Of a stretch of 64,000 bases of DNA, positions 21,301-36,300 are shown piece after piece; position 1 is the stretch's first letter, and every line of letters begins with the position of its first letter. A model generated the notes under the pieces. It ran no database searches. It saw only the letters and a program-made list of their open reading frames with translations, and had not been told where the DNA came from. Both the position numbers and the translations under genes were made by a program. Source of the DNA: Aspidapion aeneum (taxonomy: Eukaryota; Arthropoda; Insecta; Coleoptera; Brentidae); the NCBI GenBank assembly GCA_963576565.1, contig OY755045.1, positions 6,755,477 through 6,819,476 on the forward strand, given 5' to 3'.

Positions 21301-24300
21301 ATAGTTTTTGCAAAGTGAATGCTCCTAAAACGGGGTTCTATCGATTTCATGAAATTTTGCTTCAATCTGCCCTTCAAAAGTTATCGAAATTCATATAAAA
21401 TTTTCCTGGTATAATTTCAAGCTTACCGATAGAGGACAGGCGCGCTCTTTGCGGGCCGAGCACAAAGTAATTGTTTTCTGACCGACCCAGTACAGGTGGC
21501 TAGACGGAACCTGATTGGCAGATTTTTTTTGAGATACGCTTTTAATTGCTTTCAGGTGTTCTTTGCGGGACCCCTTTAGTCGGCAGTATGCAGAGTTAGA
21601 AAATAAATCAGTGTCGTTTCTGTAGGTACAGGAATAGAAAGTTTTATTATCTACTTTTATTTCTTTAGTTTCCGCCTTTATGGTCGGCTTTAACCTTTAT
21701 GCAACTGACTTTGCAAAAACTATAACCTCTAGGCCTGTCGTGAAAGGCGACTAAAAATACCTCGACCCATGGGTAAATGGGTAGTCTGGTAACAGACAAG
21801 CATTAACCAGTATGTTAACAGAAAAAAAAACTGGTAACATTTGGGATCACACCAGGTAACATCTATGGTAAAGGGGATGGGTTAATCTGGTGAATCTCTG
21901 AATGGATTCGGTGGCTTGGCCATTCAGGAAATCACCACATGGGACAGGGTATATGCAGTGCCTATTTGGAGCTAGTAGCTAGTGCGGGCACATTGTGGCT
22001 CTCTGTACCCTGTTGATTATGTCAAAAGGTTTATGACCTATTTATTTTTTATTTTTCGTTTTTTTAGTTAATTTCGCCATTATTTTTGATAGTTTTAATA
22101 GTTTTATTATTTTTTAATAATTAACTAATAATCTTAATCAATTTTGATAATTATGATTATTTAAGCATAATTCCTTATTTTGAGATTCTTCTATCCTAAA
22201 TTATTATCTAATATTTCTGTGTTTTTTAAAAGTTTTATATTGTTTTAACATCTATTTTTTAGTCTGTATTTGTTTATGTGTGACTGTGTGCTTATCTACT
22301 TAACAGCGGGTTTATTCAAAATAATTTTACCTGACGATTTCTTTGTAAAGAATGTATTTTTAGAAAATAGGCATTTTAAATATTATATATAGGTATTGAT
22401 ATTTTATTTTTATTTAGTAATAAAACTTGAAAATTATTTAGGTATTAAAAAATACCTAGCTGTACACATAATTAGGATTTTTAAAAGTTTTCCTACCATC
22501 AGTTTAAAAAAAATTAAATTGTAAATGACATACCATATATATGGATGATTCTACCAAAAGTGGGCTATATGGATATCATTTTTGGTCATTGCCTTTAAAT
22601 AACAGTACAGCACAGTAAATAATTTTGTTTTGTAAAATTTATGTAATTAATTAGGTGTAAGCTAAGAAACATTTATTTTCCCAAATTTTAGCAATTATTG
22701 CATAAAAATGCCAGAGGAATGAGTACCAGAGGAATGAGTTTTTTAATGGTTTTCCAATTTAAATCAAAATCTATTTAGACTACTTAACTTAAGTTTTATA
22801 TAAACAAAGTTCCTATACTTATAATTTTAAAACAATCAACAAAAAAATTATACTATTGATATCAGTCGAATATTTACTTACCAGAGGAATGATAATTGAA
22901 GCGTTCCTTTTTGATTTCTCCGAAAAAAACTAATTTTCTGCCGAAAATAAAAAGATCTATAGCTTAAACCAAACTAAAGTTGACATTATCTGTCAAAACT
23001 TGTCATCCTCACAAGTAAATTAGATATCCAGGGCCGTCTCTTTTTCTAGAAATTAACCGGTGGTATTCACAAATATTGTGTTATTAAAAATGGAGCACGT
23101 TTAAAATTGTAAAATTTTCTGGGAAGATGTAAATTCGGATTTTCAAAAATATGACTGCAAACTTAAGTTTTATCAATTTTTTGATAAATAGTTAAGACTT
23201 GATTAAATATTATTTATTATGATATTTTTTTCAATCAGAGTTTTTAATATTTGATTTGGGACTACACCAGAGGAATGAGGTATTTGCTTTGTAATAAAAA
23301 AAAATTATAAACTTGCAATTTTTTTTATACATTAAACTCAAATACTCCATAAAGAAAACATTTCGTTTTAAATCTTATAACTAAAACTATGCTTCATTTG
23401 CAGTCTGTGTTTGAAAAATATGCATTCACACTCCACAGCACCATTTTTGTAGAATCATCCATATATATAGTGCAAAATTGTATATTGAATACGGTGAATA
23501 AATATCTATCTATCTATCTATCTATGTATCAGTGGCCTAAGGCTACAACCTATGTGGTATATCATGATGACTAAATTTCTGGGATAAGAAAAATGTGTTG
23601 CACTAATTCCGAAAACCGCATATTGATGCAACGGCCTGTTAAAAAGTTAATAAAAAAAATCTGTCTTGCCTAGCATAGAAAATTCTATGTGGTTATTTAA
23701 ATGAATACCACATATTTTGTGTTTTTTTTAACTTTTCACTAAAGTGCTTGATTACACACATTCTCTTTGCACGCAGGATCACTTCGTGGATTGTTCATAA
23801 CAAGACAAATAAAGCAAAAAAAGCATTTCTTTTTTCACAAACACACAACCAGTTTACAGCATCGTATAATTTTTTATTAAATTTTCTATTATAAGTTTTT
23901 ATGGAACACACCTCGGCATTATTAACACTAAAATTTTGATTAATTTTTAGGTCCGGTCTATGTGCCCCTAAAGATTTGATTTGTAATCGAAGTTCATATG
24001 TCGACGTATTTAAATTTGCACAGTTAATTATGTAAGCGACGGTATTTATTTCCATTTTATAAACAAACGATAACGAAAACAAACAATAACACGCCACCGG
24101 CAAGGCTTTTTGCTACTGACAAACCCCAAATCAAAACAAATTTATACGTCTTCACCAAGGATAGAACCGGCAAAACTAGAAAAGGGCAACGAACGTTTCC
24201 GCACGAAGAATATGGCTGACGTCAATTAAATCAAACACACACACATTCTGACAGACGAGATTGCTAAAAAAAACTTACCACAGGTTTCATATCAACCAAG

Positions 24301-27300
24301 ACAACTTGATCAGGCTTGGCTTCGGCGTTGTCAGGTTTCACTTCCAACAAAGTGTTCAAAGCTTCGCCATCTTCTTCCATCGACACGTCTACCATTTCTC
24401 CAATGGGTCCACCGACGCCATTTTCGTATTCATCTTCGAAACTGAAATATTATGGAGTTAGTTTATATAGGAAGGAAGCAAACAACGAAGCTGTTGGATA
24501 ATAGAAATAACAGGAAGATGTGGTGGACGAAGAAAATATACAGGAATGGTCAAAGAGAAAAAACGCACATACTTGGAATGGCTCAGTACTAAAGAATAAA
24601 GAGACCTAGAAATCTACAGGGAAACCAGAAGACAGCTAAGAAATTTGATACGCACAAAAAAAATTAAATGTTCGAGCGCAAATGTCACGATATAAATACA
24701 CACGAAGGTGGTAGGCAGAGTTCTGAAGTAGGGAAATTCATTTCTATAGTAAAAAACCCAAAAAAAGAAAAAGTAAACATCCAGATCATCAAACTAGAAC
24801 AATGGACAGAACACTACAAGGAACTGCTGCAGGAGACGAGACCCGAATATCTGGCAGCCTCTCCGAGGAGAGACATAGAAGTACATGGAGAGGAAGTAAT
24901 CATCGAAAAAGAAATGATAAAGAATAGTATTAAAAAGCTTAAATCCGGAAAAGCTAGCGGACCTGGAGGAATATATGCTGAAATATGGATCAGAGAAACT
25001 ACTCGAAAATCTCATATATATTATCAATTAATGCATAAACGGACATCCAGTACCTGATGATTGGAAAATTGCATTCATATCCTCAATACATAAAAAAGGA
25101 AACAAGCTGGATTGCAAGAATTACAGAGGAATTTCAGTAACCAGTACTCTAAGTAGATTGTACAGTAGGATTCTTAGAGATCTAATAGAGAATGATTTTC
25201 ATGAACAAGAAGAAGAAGTGGATTTCGTACAGGCAGATCTTGTAGTGATAATGTTTTTTGTCTGAAACAAGTAATTGAGAAAAGGAGTGCTAGAAATATA
25301 GAGACTCATGTTACCTTTGTGGACCTACAAACAGCATATGATAACGTTCCAGTAGAAAAATTATGGACAGTGTTAGAGCAAACTAATATCAATCATATAT
25401 ACATAAAAGCGATAAAAGAAGTATATAAAGGGTCAAAATCTAAAATTAAAATTGGAAATCGACTTTCAAAAGAATTCCTGGTAACGAAAGGCTTAAGACG
25501 GATGTTGTATCTCTTCAACTCTTTTTAAAATATATATCGCAGTAGCTCTAAAAAACTGGAAACGTAAAGTACACGGCATAGGAATACAACTTAAAGACCG
25601 ATTTACCATAAACACACTACAATTTGCTGTAGACCAAGTAATTGTAGCTAATGATAAAGAAGACATGGAGTATATGATGAGAAAGTTAACGAAAGAATAC
25701 CAAAAGTGGGGGTTAACAGTGAACGTGGACAAGACGCAGTACTTATGTATTGGAAACGAATCAAGTGAGTTGGAACTAGACAATGGACAAACAATATCTC
25801 CATGCAATGAGTATGTATACTTGGGTGTCACATTTGATAAGACAGGAACAGACTGTAAAGAACTGGAAAAAAGAATAGTAAAAGCAAAAAAGGTTATTGG
25901 ATGTCTTAACAGTATTTTATGGAGCAGAGATAAAAAAAGAATGTAAAATTTAACATATATGAAACAATGGTGAAAAGCACGCTGTTGTATGGAATAGAGA
26001 CTTGTCGCGTAACAGTAAAATACAAATCAAAAATGGAGAGTGTCGAAATGGATGCAATAAGGAGATCAATGAGAATATCGAGAATAAATCACATAAGAAA
26101 TGAGATCATAAAAGGAAGAATGGGAATCGAGGGAAGCATAACGGATAACATCACAAAAAGGCAACTGAGATGGTACGACCATGTACAGTCGGGGACTTAA
26201 TAAATGGCCGCTGCCGTTTTCAGAAGAGCTTGGATGAGAATCCCAATACCGGGCGAGGTTTATGAATGAATGAATTATTGCACTCGTATCGCGCGCTTTT
26301 ATTCCCTCGACTCCACGTCGATCGGCTTTCGCTGTGCACTTTTGTGCAATGCAATTCTTGCTATTGAAATTAATAACTATTTGGAATATTGGCCGATAAA
26401 CGGGCGAAGCCATACACGTTTTTTGGATACACACATTTCGTTTTTAAGTGTATTTCTTGTTTATTAGCATAGGATGTGTGTATTCTGGCGGGATTAATAC
26501 AGACTTTTCATTTAAAGACTAATCAAACCTTGTAGATATATTTTTAATTAATACCTGCTTTTTTAATTGCTTAACACCGGAAACGAAAGGTATTACTTTT
26601 CGAAAAAATCCAAAAACAAAAAACGGAAAACGGGAAAAAGGGGAAAAGGGAAAAAGGGAAAACAGGAAAACGGGAAAACATGAAAATCAAAATGAAAATG
26701 GAAAAGGAAAACAGAAAACGGGTAAACGGGCAAAGGGGTAAACGGGCAAATGGGTAAACGGGTAAACGAGTAAACGGGCAAACGGACAAGCGGGTAAACG
26801 GGTAAACGGGTAAAAGGGCAAACGGGCGCACACGGGTTAACGGATAAACGGGTAAACGGTTAAACAAGTAAACGGGAAAACGGGAAACGGAAAACAGAAA
26901 TCGGAAAACGTGTAAACGTGTAAACGGGTAAACAGGTAAACGGGTAAACGGATAAACGGGTAAACGGGAAAACGGAAAAACCGTTACATACATATAAATA
27001 TTTTTAAAAAAATAAAAAACTGAATCAAAGTTAAGACAAAATACAATTATAAAAGGTAAAAACATACATAATACCCATTCAAAGATGCTCATTTATTCTT
27101 ATGTTGCGAACATGTTTTAATAATTTTTTTTAATTACTGAAAAAGCAAATAAACATGCAAAAATGTTTTTGTAGGACATTTTTTGTCTTCAACTTATGTT
27201 TAAAACTTTTTTTTAAAAACGTACAGTAACCAAGTAATTTTAAAAATACCCTTTTGATGCACACTAAATGCAAGATGGCGGCGGGAGCCGGCCGCCCCCA

Positions 27301-30300
27301 AGGTCAACAACATATGTCAATATCGCGACACACCACCTTATGCAAACTAAAATTCTATAATAAGTGGACTATTTAGCTACCCCCAAAAATAGTGTTCTTG
27401 TGCATCCAGAAGTCGGGGTAGTTACACATTTAAAACAATTCAAATCTTAAAGTAAAGGCCGTCTTCACAGCTGTTTTCGAATCGCCCTTACTCAAATAAC
27501 CAATTTTTGCTTGTATTTATTTTTTTAGCTTTACACTTTTAAAACTTACCATTTTAAAAATAGCTAGGAATACAAACATGTTGCATTTGTGTTACTCTAT
27601 GTAAGTATGTAATAAAAAATATAACAATAAATTAAAATCACTATTATGTGTATTTTTTTAACCGAACATTCAAACGGACTACAGACCAAAGCTAATTTTT
27701 TCCGCAATTATGTGTATTTTTTTAACTGAACATTCAAACGGAATACAGACCGAAGCCAAATTTGTCATGATTGAATTTAAGCCAGGAATGCGAATAAATT
27801 ATATGTGTTAAACGACGCGCCACGAAATCCGGTCAATAACCTCGGCCGGTATTGGGATTCTTATCCAAGCTCTTCTGAAAACGGCAGCGGCCATTTATTA
27901 AGTCCCTGACTGTACAACGGATGATTGACGAAAGATTACCAAAGCAGGTCCTAGAATGACAACCAATAGGGCGCAGAAAAAGAGGGCGTCCTAAACGGGA
28001 ATGGCAACAGTCAATCCAAAGATCAATGAGTCAAAAAAACCTGACCGAAGATGATTGTCAGGGTCGAAGAAGGTGGAGAATAGGCGTCGGACAATGTAGA
28101 AAAACGTTCTAAACCGACATAGTAGTAGTAATAATTAATCTACACTGAAAATTAGCTTAAAACGACTGCCTACCTTTCATCATTCTGCCTCAACCACTTG
28201 TTCCTAATTCCAGAATCAGGTCGACTCCTGTGCCACAAAACAGGATTATCGATTTTTTCCGCCAATTCGATCTCAATATGACTCCTTTCGTGTAAGGCAA
28301 GCAATTTGACATTTTTGAACTCTTCATCGCAAATGTGACAGTTACAGATGGCCGACTTTTCAACGTAGTAGACTGGTTCGTAGTCTTCAGCTTCATTTTG
28401 GATGTTGATAGCGTTTAGGGCTATTTGAAGAAGGGTCAGGGGTTCAAATCTGTCAAGAACGTATGATAATTAGATACAGAATCGGCAAGTAAAGGTAGTC
28501 CCTAAAATTATATACAGAGTGTCACGAAATTGGACGTCAAAATTCCGTCGTTCAAAATTACTTCGTTTCCGAGCAGAGTGTTAAAGTAAAAAAATATATT
28601 AACGAATTTCTACACAAAGAAAGATTTTAAAACCAAAACCCATATCTCCTATGCTTAGGAAAGTTATTAATAGCCCAGTTATATTAGGTGAAAAAACCCT
28701 GAAACTTGGAAAAAACAAATGGATGATGTTGTGAAGCTGCCCCAGGGTTTCGTGAAAACCGAGCGAATATTTTTCTAAGTTACCCCGGGTGCAGTTACAA
28801 AATCTTTACCATCTTTTTAGCGTAAGCGTTTTAGCGTATATTGCTTTGTTTACAACCGTTTTATATTGATAAAAATTAAACACTTTTTTTTAAAGCAGGT
28901 TATTATATATTGATAAATAAAATATAGTACATATTCTAAAGTATTGCATGTCGTTATTTTGATTCAAGTCACACAAAAGTTAAAACTATTTTATAAACTC
29001 TTTTTGACCATAGTCTATCAGTTAACATATTAGCAAAACGCTCTTCTGAGCAAAAGTTTGTATGGTAAAACAAAATGATTCAAAGTCAATTTTCATAGTC
29101 CACGAATTTTAAGCAACAACCGATAGATTAAAGTTCAAAATAAATCTCTCACCATAATTACAGCCAGAATGCCACCACTAATATTTAACACTACTTAGTT
29201 TTTTGTTTTGTGGCATTACAGTTACCTTTGGCACATTTAGTCACTTTTATTATTTATTTACTTATTTTCACTTTTTGGTTTGGATTCAAAAATCATAACT
29301 TATTACGAATGATTAAGTTTTTGACACAAGACGCTAGCGCTACCAAGTCCACTTTCAATCCCTGGCTTCGCAAGCGCAGATCTACCAATATTATTTACCT
29401 CATGTCTTAGAATAGATGAATACAGGGTGATTTTCACTTGAATGATTCTAACCACATGAAAATAGAAAGTTTCAAAAATCTAACCTAACAAAACCTAATC
29501 AAATCTAACCGAACCGAAGGAAACTGAACCAATAATTTTTTTCAAAAAAAAAACTTTCCTGACTTCCTGCCCGGGATCCTAGAGGATGTGAATCCGAACC
29601 GAACCAAACCGAACCTAACTAAACTGAACCAAACCTAACCTAACCAAACTAAACTACAACACGTACTGCTAATTAGGTTTAGTTGGGTAGGGTTAGGTTT
29701 GGATAGGTTCGGTTCGGTACAGTACGGTCCGGTTCGGATTCACATCCTCTAGCATCCCAGGTAGGAAGTCAGGAAAGTTTTTTTTTTGAAAAAAAATATT
29801 GGTTTAGTTTGCTTTGGTTCGGTTCGGTTAGATCTGATTAGGTTTCGTTAGGTTAGGTTTTTGAAACTTTCTATTTTCATGTGGTTAGAATCATTCAAGT
29901 GAAAATCACCCTGTACATCGATTCTAATACATGAGGTAAATAATATTGGTAGATCTACGCATGCGAAGCCAAGGATTGGAAGTGGACTTGGTAGCGCTAG
30001 CGTATTGTGTTTTTGACTGATCTGAACTGATCTTAACAAAGATCATGGCTCCGATTAAAATACAATAATACTCCGACTGATCTACTCCGATTGATCTACT
30101 CCGATTAATCTAAATATTACAACTGATCTACTCCGATTAGTCTACTCCGATTAATCTAACAAGGCCAACACAAAAATAGAGGCCACGACCCTGAAAAAAT
30201 CAGCTGTTCTCCCCGGGCTGAATTTTACATTGGGTCTTATGGGAGGTCAGACGTGTTTTTTATGATATTTTCAAAATGGCACTACAGATTTCCGCAAAAT

Positions 30301-33300
30301 TTCAGTGAAATATTCTCAGACACCATCCCGATATTCCACCAAAGGTTTGTAAGGAAGCAACATGATTAAAAGGTTAAAATCTTCAAGATTTAGCATTCCT
30401 TATTTTGAATTCAAATTACCCGCCATGTACCACATGCCAACTGTTATATTTGACATGTATTTGACTTTGTGATATGTAATTGTCACATTCGCTTCTGCTT
30501 TAAACTTAATTTTTGTGTGAGCTAATGAAGCGGCTATGAAAAATTAGGGCTTACTATACATTTAAAAAAAATTGTTCTGCCAGAATAAAGTAAAAACAAT
30601 CTCAAAAACGGCTTTATTTAACAAAAAATCAAATATCCATGAACCGTCATTCCAACTTCAAAATTTTAAAGACAATCAGCTGTGTCGTAACGTGACCATC
30701 AAAAAAAAATCAGCCCCGGATGTGATGTCAACAAAGTGGAGGATCGTGGCCCGTCCATTTTGATAGCCCTGCTAAATATTACAACTGATCTACTCCGATT
30801 GATCCCTTTTGCTATCCAGATCGCGCTTTTATAACAAGTCTTAAAGTGGGGAACAACATCGAGATGTCCTGCCTCGTGATTTTCTGTTTCTAACACCATT
30901 TAAGGTCATACAAAGTATCAAAGTTTGGCCTAGTGGGATTAACCTTGCGGTCTGCCTGCTTTTATTTTTAGCAATGCGCAAAGCCATGCAAACACAGAGT
31001 AAAGATTTTGCCTTGTTTGGATGTCCTAATTAAAATTAGGTAGCGTTGGCGCCGTTTTTGTCTCGAGGCTTTAGAACCTTGATTTGGAGGATATTTCATC
31101 ATCGAACCGAGTTGATAAAAAGGCTAGGATCTATTCTTTTTTTATATAATTCAAGCTCACAGTCTCTACAAGTAAGGTGTTGTCAAGTGTTAGTCAGTGG
31201 TTATAGTCAAAGTCTAAGTGATGGGTTGAATACAATAACGTGAGTTACTTTAATATAATATCGTACAATAGTGAGTGTTAAAAATAGTTGAAATTTCTTT
31301 ACGGTTCAACCTCTAAGTAAAATTATTATTTAAGTTGCCAATGTAAATTTTTAAAATTAAGCTGTTAGCTGACCACTACAATGTCCAGGAACAACTTTTG
31401 TTTAAAGCCAAATTTCCTTTCCATTAGCGTTACTGTAAACCGGTTGTCCCATTAAAAAAAATGTTTTTAACTATAACTCACCTATACATCATTTGATTTT
31501 CTTTTTGGTAATCAACGGAAAAAGTACCATAACTTAGTATATTTAACTGACCCTGTAGCTCTAATCGTGTTCACATTTTTATGGAATATCCCTGTATGGT
31601 CAAAACTCTTAAAAAAATCTTTTAATTCGCAAAATTTCTTGTAGAGGGAGTCAGTAGTACAATAAAATCATATTACCAGAATACTTAATTTGGTTTTATA
31701 AGGGTTATATAAGGGTTACCGCCACCACAACGCAAATCTTTTAGGTTTTCTTAGAGGTTGATAAATAGGTTGCCCCCACCCTTATATGACTCTTCATTTA
31801 AGCGTTATAAGAGTGGCATAAGGAAAAGAGAAAAGAACGTTTTTGCCACTTCGCTATAAAACTTAAGGTTTTGTAATTTAGTAGCCGCAAACTTCTAGCA
31901 ACTCTTATAAAACATGAAATGTTACTTGGGATGTGATTGACTTACGTGAATTCAGGTTCATCATGGAAAAACTCTTCGTAATTTGGTTCTGGTTCTGGTG
32001 GCCCCTTTTCTTCTTCTTCTTCTTCTTCACCAAGGTCTCCATTGGTGGTGGGTTCTTCATGCTCTTTCTTGATTTGAGGCGCTTCTCTGAATTTCTTGCC
32101 GTGTTCCAGCTATATAAAAAAAGGAGTAAATAGTAATTGCACAAGACTGAAGATCTTGAATCTACAGTGTTATTTGAGGCAATTCTTAAGTTTATTTTGA
32201 GAAAAAAACTTATATGAATATATGTAATAGTAATATTTTGATCCAAACAGTACCATTAGTTTTGGGACACCCTGTATATTTTCATTATTGAATAACATGC
32301 CTATCTTTAAGGAATTTCAAAATTTTTTATATATCTTTGCGTTTCAGATAATTTTGAAACTTTTTTGTTGCGCCATCTGTCTGTCTGTCTGTAACGACCA
32401 ACGCGCATAACTCAAAAACCGCTTGGCCGATTTTAATGAAATTTGGTACCTGGGCTGGGTCTTGGCTCGAGATGGTCCCATTTAAAAATTAACAAAATCC
32501 ACCGAACACAAACCAAATAAAAGGGTGGGAGTAGATTTAAAAAATTACAGTTAATTTGAAAATATGGCGTGTGTGATATCAAACGAAAGGTAATTGAGTC
32601 TGCTGTTGAACAAAATACATTTTAATTTATTTAAAAAAAAGGATGGGGGTATATTTTAAAAATTAGAGTTTAAGTGAAAATATGGCGTGTGTGATATCAA
32701 ACGAAAGGTAATTATGTCCGGAGTTTAACAAAATACATTTTAGTTTTTGTTTTTTTAAGGGTGGGGGTAGATTTCAAAATTTTGAGTTTAAGTCAAAACA
32801 TGGCTTGTGTGGTATCAAACAAAAGGTAATTTAGTCCGGAGTTGAATAAAATATATTTCAGTTTTTAGTTATATTAGCTCACACGTACACTATAACTATA
32901 GTACCTAGTGCGAGCTTAGGGGCCCATATATTGGCAGAGTATTTTTTATGTCATGAAAAAATCGAAAATTCCAAAAAGCGATGTTTTATTGATTTTTATT
33001 TAAGTATCTAAAAGAGCATCAATAGTAGTTTACCTAACTAGTGCGGAGAGTGCCTCTTTTCCGCACGCGATTGCAGATGGCCAAACGACGCGATAGCGGA
33101 GTTTGGCCAGCAATCAAGTGCGGAAAAGACACTTTACGCACGAGTTAGGTACACTATTTTTTCTATAAGCGTGAGGAAAAAACTAAAAATTAATCAGAAA
33201 ATTATTTATATTCAAAACGTTTTAATCAAATCAATTATTATTATTCACATTCTAGCGGCTTCTAGAACTGACTGGGGTAGATCTTCGTCCGAAGAATCCA

Positions 33301-36300
33301 TTAAAAATCTGATTTCTTCGTTTGAAAAATTCAAAAGACGCTTGTATCTGCAAAATTGGCTTTGTTTTGACAGTTTGTTTGTACTTTGTTGCTATGGTGA
33401 TTTAATATGCCAAATCTAAAACCACTAGTGTTCATTGTTGTTTGACATTGACAATGACGATATTTATACCGGGGAGGTTTAAAACTTATAATTTGAACCT
33501 ATTTTACTGAAAACTTTATTTTATCGAAAATATTGAAAATATAGCAGAATTTTAGTCAATTTGAATATTTTTAGGATATTTCGTGTGCTAGGAAAGATAC
33601 AAATGTATTTTGAACGGTCTAAATGTTATAGAACACCTCAAAATCGTAACAAATTTATTTTTCCGCACTATTGCGGAAAAAATATTTTTCCGCACTAGTG
33701 CGGAAAAGTGGCACTTTCCACACTAAAATGCGTGCGGAAAAGTGGACTTTTCCGCACGCTTATAGAAAAAAATTCTACTAGTTTGCAAATTTCAACTTTT
33801 TTCTATCTTTAATAATAACGTTGTTTGATGGAATCAAACACCGATAATAACAAAGTAAACAATGGTGGACACTTAACACCCTGTATATGATTTTTTTTTA
33901 TGTAAGTTACTTTTTTATAGTTTTGCCCTGTGTCTCTCACCTTTCTGCGTTTTGGGGGCCGTTCAACATTAGAATTCTCGCTGTCCACATCGCTATTCAA
34001 TTCGTTGCCTTCGTACTGCGAAATATTGTCCTCCTCAGTATTCTTGGAGAAGCCAGTAAGGTCACTGCACGAGGAATCGTCAAACTCGTTCTCGTTGTAC
34101 AGCGGTTGGATTTTGCGCTTTCGCAGACATTTTTCTGATCCTTCCGATTCGCCTGTAAATAAGAAAAGGATCCATGATGGAGATAATACCTTCCTAGCAG
34201 TGACTGCTGCTACAGCAAACAGTATTTTTAATTGATTTATTTAAAAAAAGTTAGACATAGAAGTACATGGAGAGGAAGTAATCATCGAAAAAGAAATGAT
34301 AAAGAATAATATTAAAAAACTTAAATCCGGAAAAGCTAGCGGACCTGGGGGAATATATGCTGAAATGCTCAAATATGGATCAGAGAAACTACTCGAAAAT
34401 CTCACATACATTATTAATCAATGCATAAACGGACATCCAGTACCTAATGATTGGAAAATTGCATTCATATCCTCAATACATAAAAAAGGAAACAAGCTGG
34501 ATTGCAACAATTACAGAGGAATTTCAGTAACCAGTACGCTAAGTAGATTGTACAGTAGGATTCTTAGAGATCTAATAGAGAATGATTTTCATGAACAAGA
34601 AGAAGAGCCAAGTGGGTTTCGCGCAGGCAGATCTTGTAGTGATAATGTTTTTTGTCTTAAACAAGTAATTGAGAAAAGGAGCGCCAGAAATATAGAGACT
34701 CATGTTACCTTTGTGGACCTACAAAAAGCATATGATACCGTTCCAGTAGAAAAATTATGGACAGTTTTAAAGCAAACTAATATCAATCATACATACATAA
34801 AAGCGATAAAAGAACTATACAAAGGGTTAAAATCTAAAATTAAAATTGGAAATCGACTTTCAGAAAAATTCCTGGTAACAAAAGGCTTAAGACAGGGATG
34901 TATCCCCAACAAACAATTAAAGTTGTAACGACGAAACCCCAACTAGAAAGAATTTCTTAAAAGTAACCGCAACGTACTCCCGCTACATCTCAGTATACCA
35001 TACAGCGACGTTATAATTCCCTAAGTGGGGAACCAATTTCTGGTTATAACTACTTGGCCAAGTGTTTAAAGTTACTGTAGTAACAACTACACTACTACGT
35101 CGTAGCCAGGTATCTACTACGTCGTAGAGGCTGTTTTTTTTCCGTAATGGCATAAAAGTTGCGATGTAGTTGCAAATAATATAATCGTTTCTTTTTGGTA
35201 GAATTGTTACACAATATGGTGGACACAACAGTAAACAGACTCGCTTAGTTTTTTTGTTTGGTTATGGTTATAATATGAACTATGTTATCCAAAAGTGCGA
35301 CGCAAAGTTTTTTGTATAACATGCATTATATATATTGCAAAAAACCGGTGCGCCCGTAAAATTGAGCCGTTTTCTGGTAGCTGATGGAATTTTTGTGTTG
35401 TGATTTTGGAGGTTATGTTTTCATAATCGACAGTTAACTCCAACAAATGGTGCTTAAGAAGAGCATTTTTGGTAAGTTTCAACTAATTTATTTATAAAAT
35501 AGTATGGCTCTTTAATATGAGCTCATAAAACGACAACAAAAATATTAAATTTTCTTTCTTACATAAAAACATGGCGTCCCAAACTATATTCCCTGATAGT
35601 CGAAAAGGTTACTTGAAAGTAGTTGCGGCTTTAAAGTTGATCCAAAAAGTTATTTTGTCTACATTGTTACATCAGATGTTACTATGATGACACAAACTTT
35701 TGTGGTAAAAATTAAAGTTATAATGTGGTTGTCGGATACACTTGTTTGGGACTCCAATGAAGCTTAACTTTCTAGTGGTAATTAAGTAGGATATAAAAGT
35801 CAGGGCGACTACGAAATAACGACTAAAAAGAAAGTAAAACTTTAGCAACGTCCTATTGTGGTAGAGAAGACTATCAGAATCGACTATCAAGAAACAATCC
35901 TATGAAGTAGTTTAGAGGGTCGTTTTTACGAAACATCTACTATTTCCTGATACTAAATAGTAGTTAGAACTAAAAAGTAACAAATTTTGGTTGGGATCAC
36001 CACATTTCTATTATAAGAAAGTAGCAAAGCCTTTAGAACATGTAGCCGCTACTATAAATGTTAGTTGGGTCTCTCCAACTCTTTTTAAAATATATATCGC
36101 AGTAGCTCTAAAAAACTGGAAACGTAAGGTGCACGGCATGGGAATACAACTTAATGACCGATTTACCATATACAAACTACAGTTTGCTGACGACCAAGTA
36201 ATTGTGGCTAATGATAAAGAAGACATGGAGTATATGATGAGAAAGTTAACAGAAGAATACCAAAAGTGGGGATTAACAGTGAACGTGGACAAGACACAGT

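Larger units (their letters stand above)
24515..28130 (+). mobile_element. RTE-type LINE copy, interrupted by a 1.7-kb element
   Basis: Decayed frames run from MWWTKK and the IKKLKSGKASGPGGIYAE motif through the RT, where FADD has become FAVD, to the WY-HVQ region. This is cut at 26184 by a TA-flanked element and resumes at 27915 (QRMIDERLPKQV). The 3' end is (TAG)n-TAA near 28126. Several stops and deletions. Intron 6. Confidence 0.85.

Noticed and set aside
21263..21377. N-terminal extension of the LINE frame up to 21377
   Set aside because: The target-site duplication puts the LINE end at 21262; the extra codons are host flank.
26571..27092. 173-codon frame rich in PVYPFTRL
   Set aside because: Translation of the 8-bp minisatellite inside a non-autonomous transposon.
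29450..29880. Interstitial telomere repeats
   Set aside because: The CCTAACC/CCGAACC runs are irregular, arranged symmetrically within foldback arms, and not a TTAGG array.
32000..32133. Plus-strand frame with poly-Phe opposite exon 5
   Set aside because: Antisense shadow of the Glu run in exon 5.
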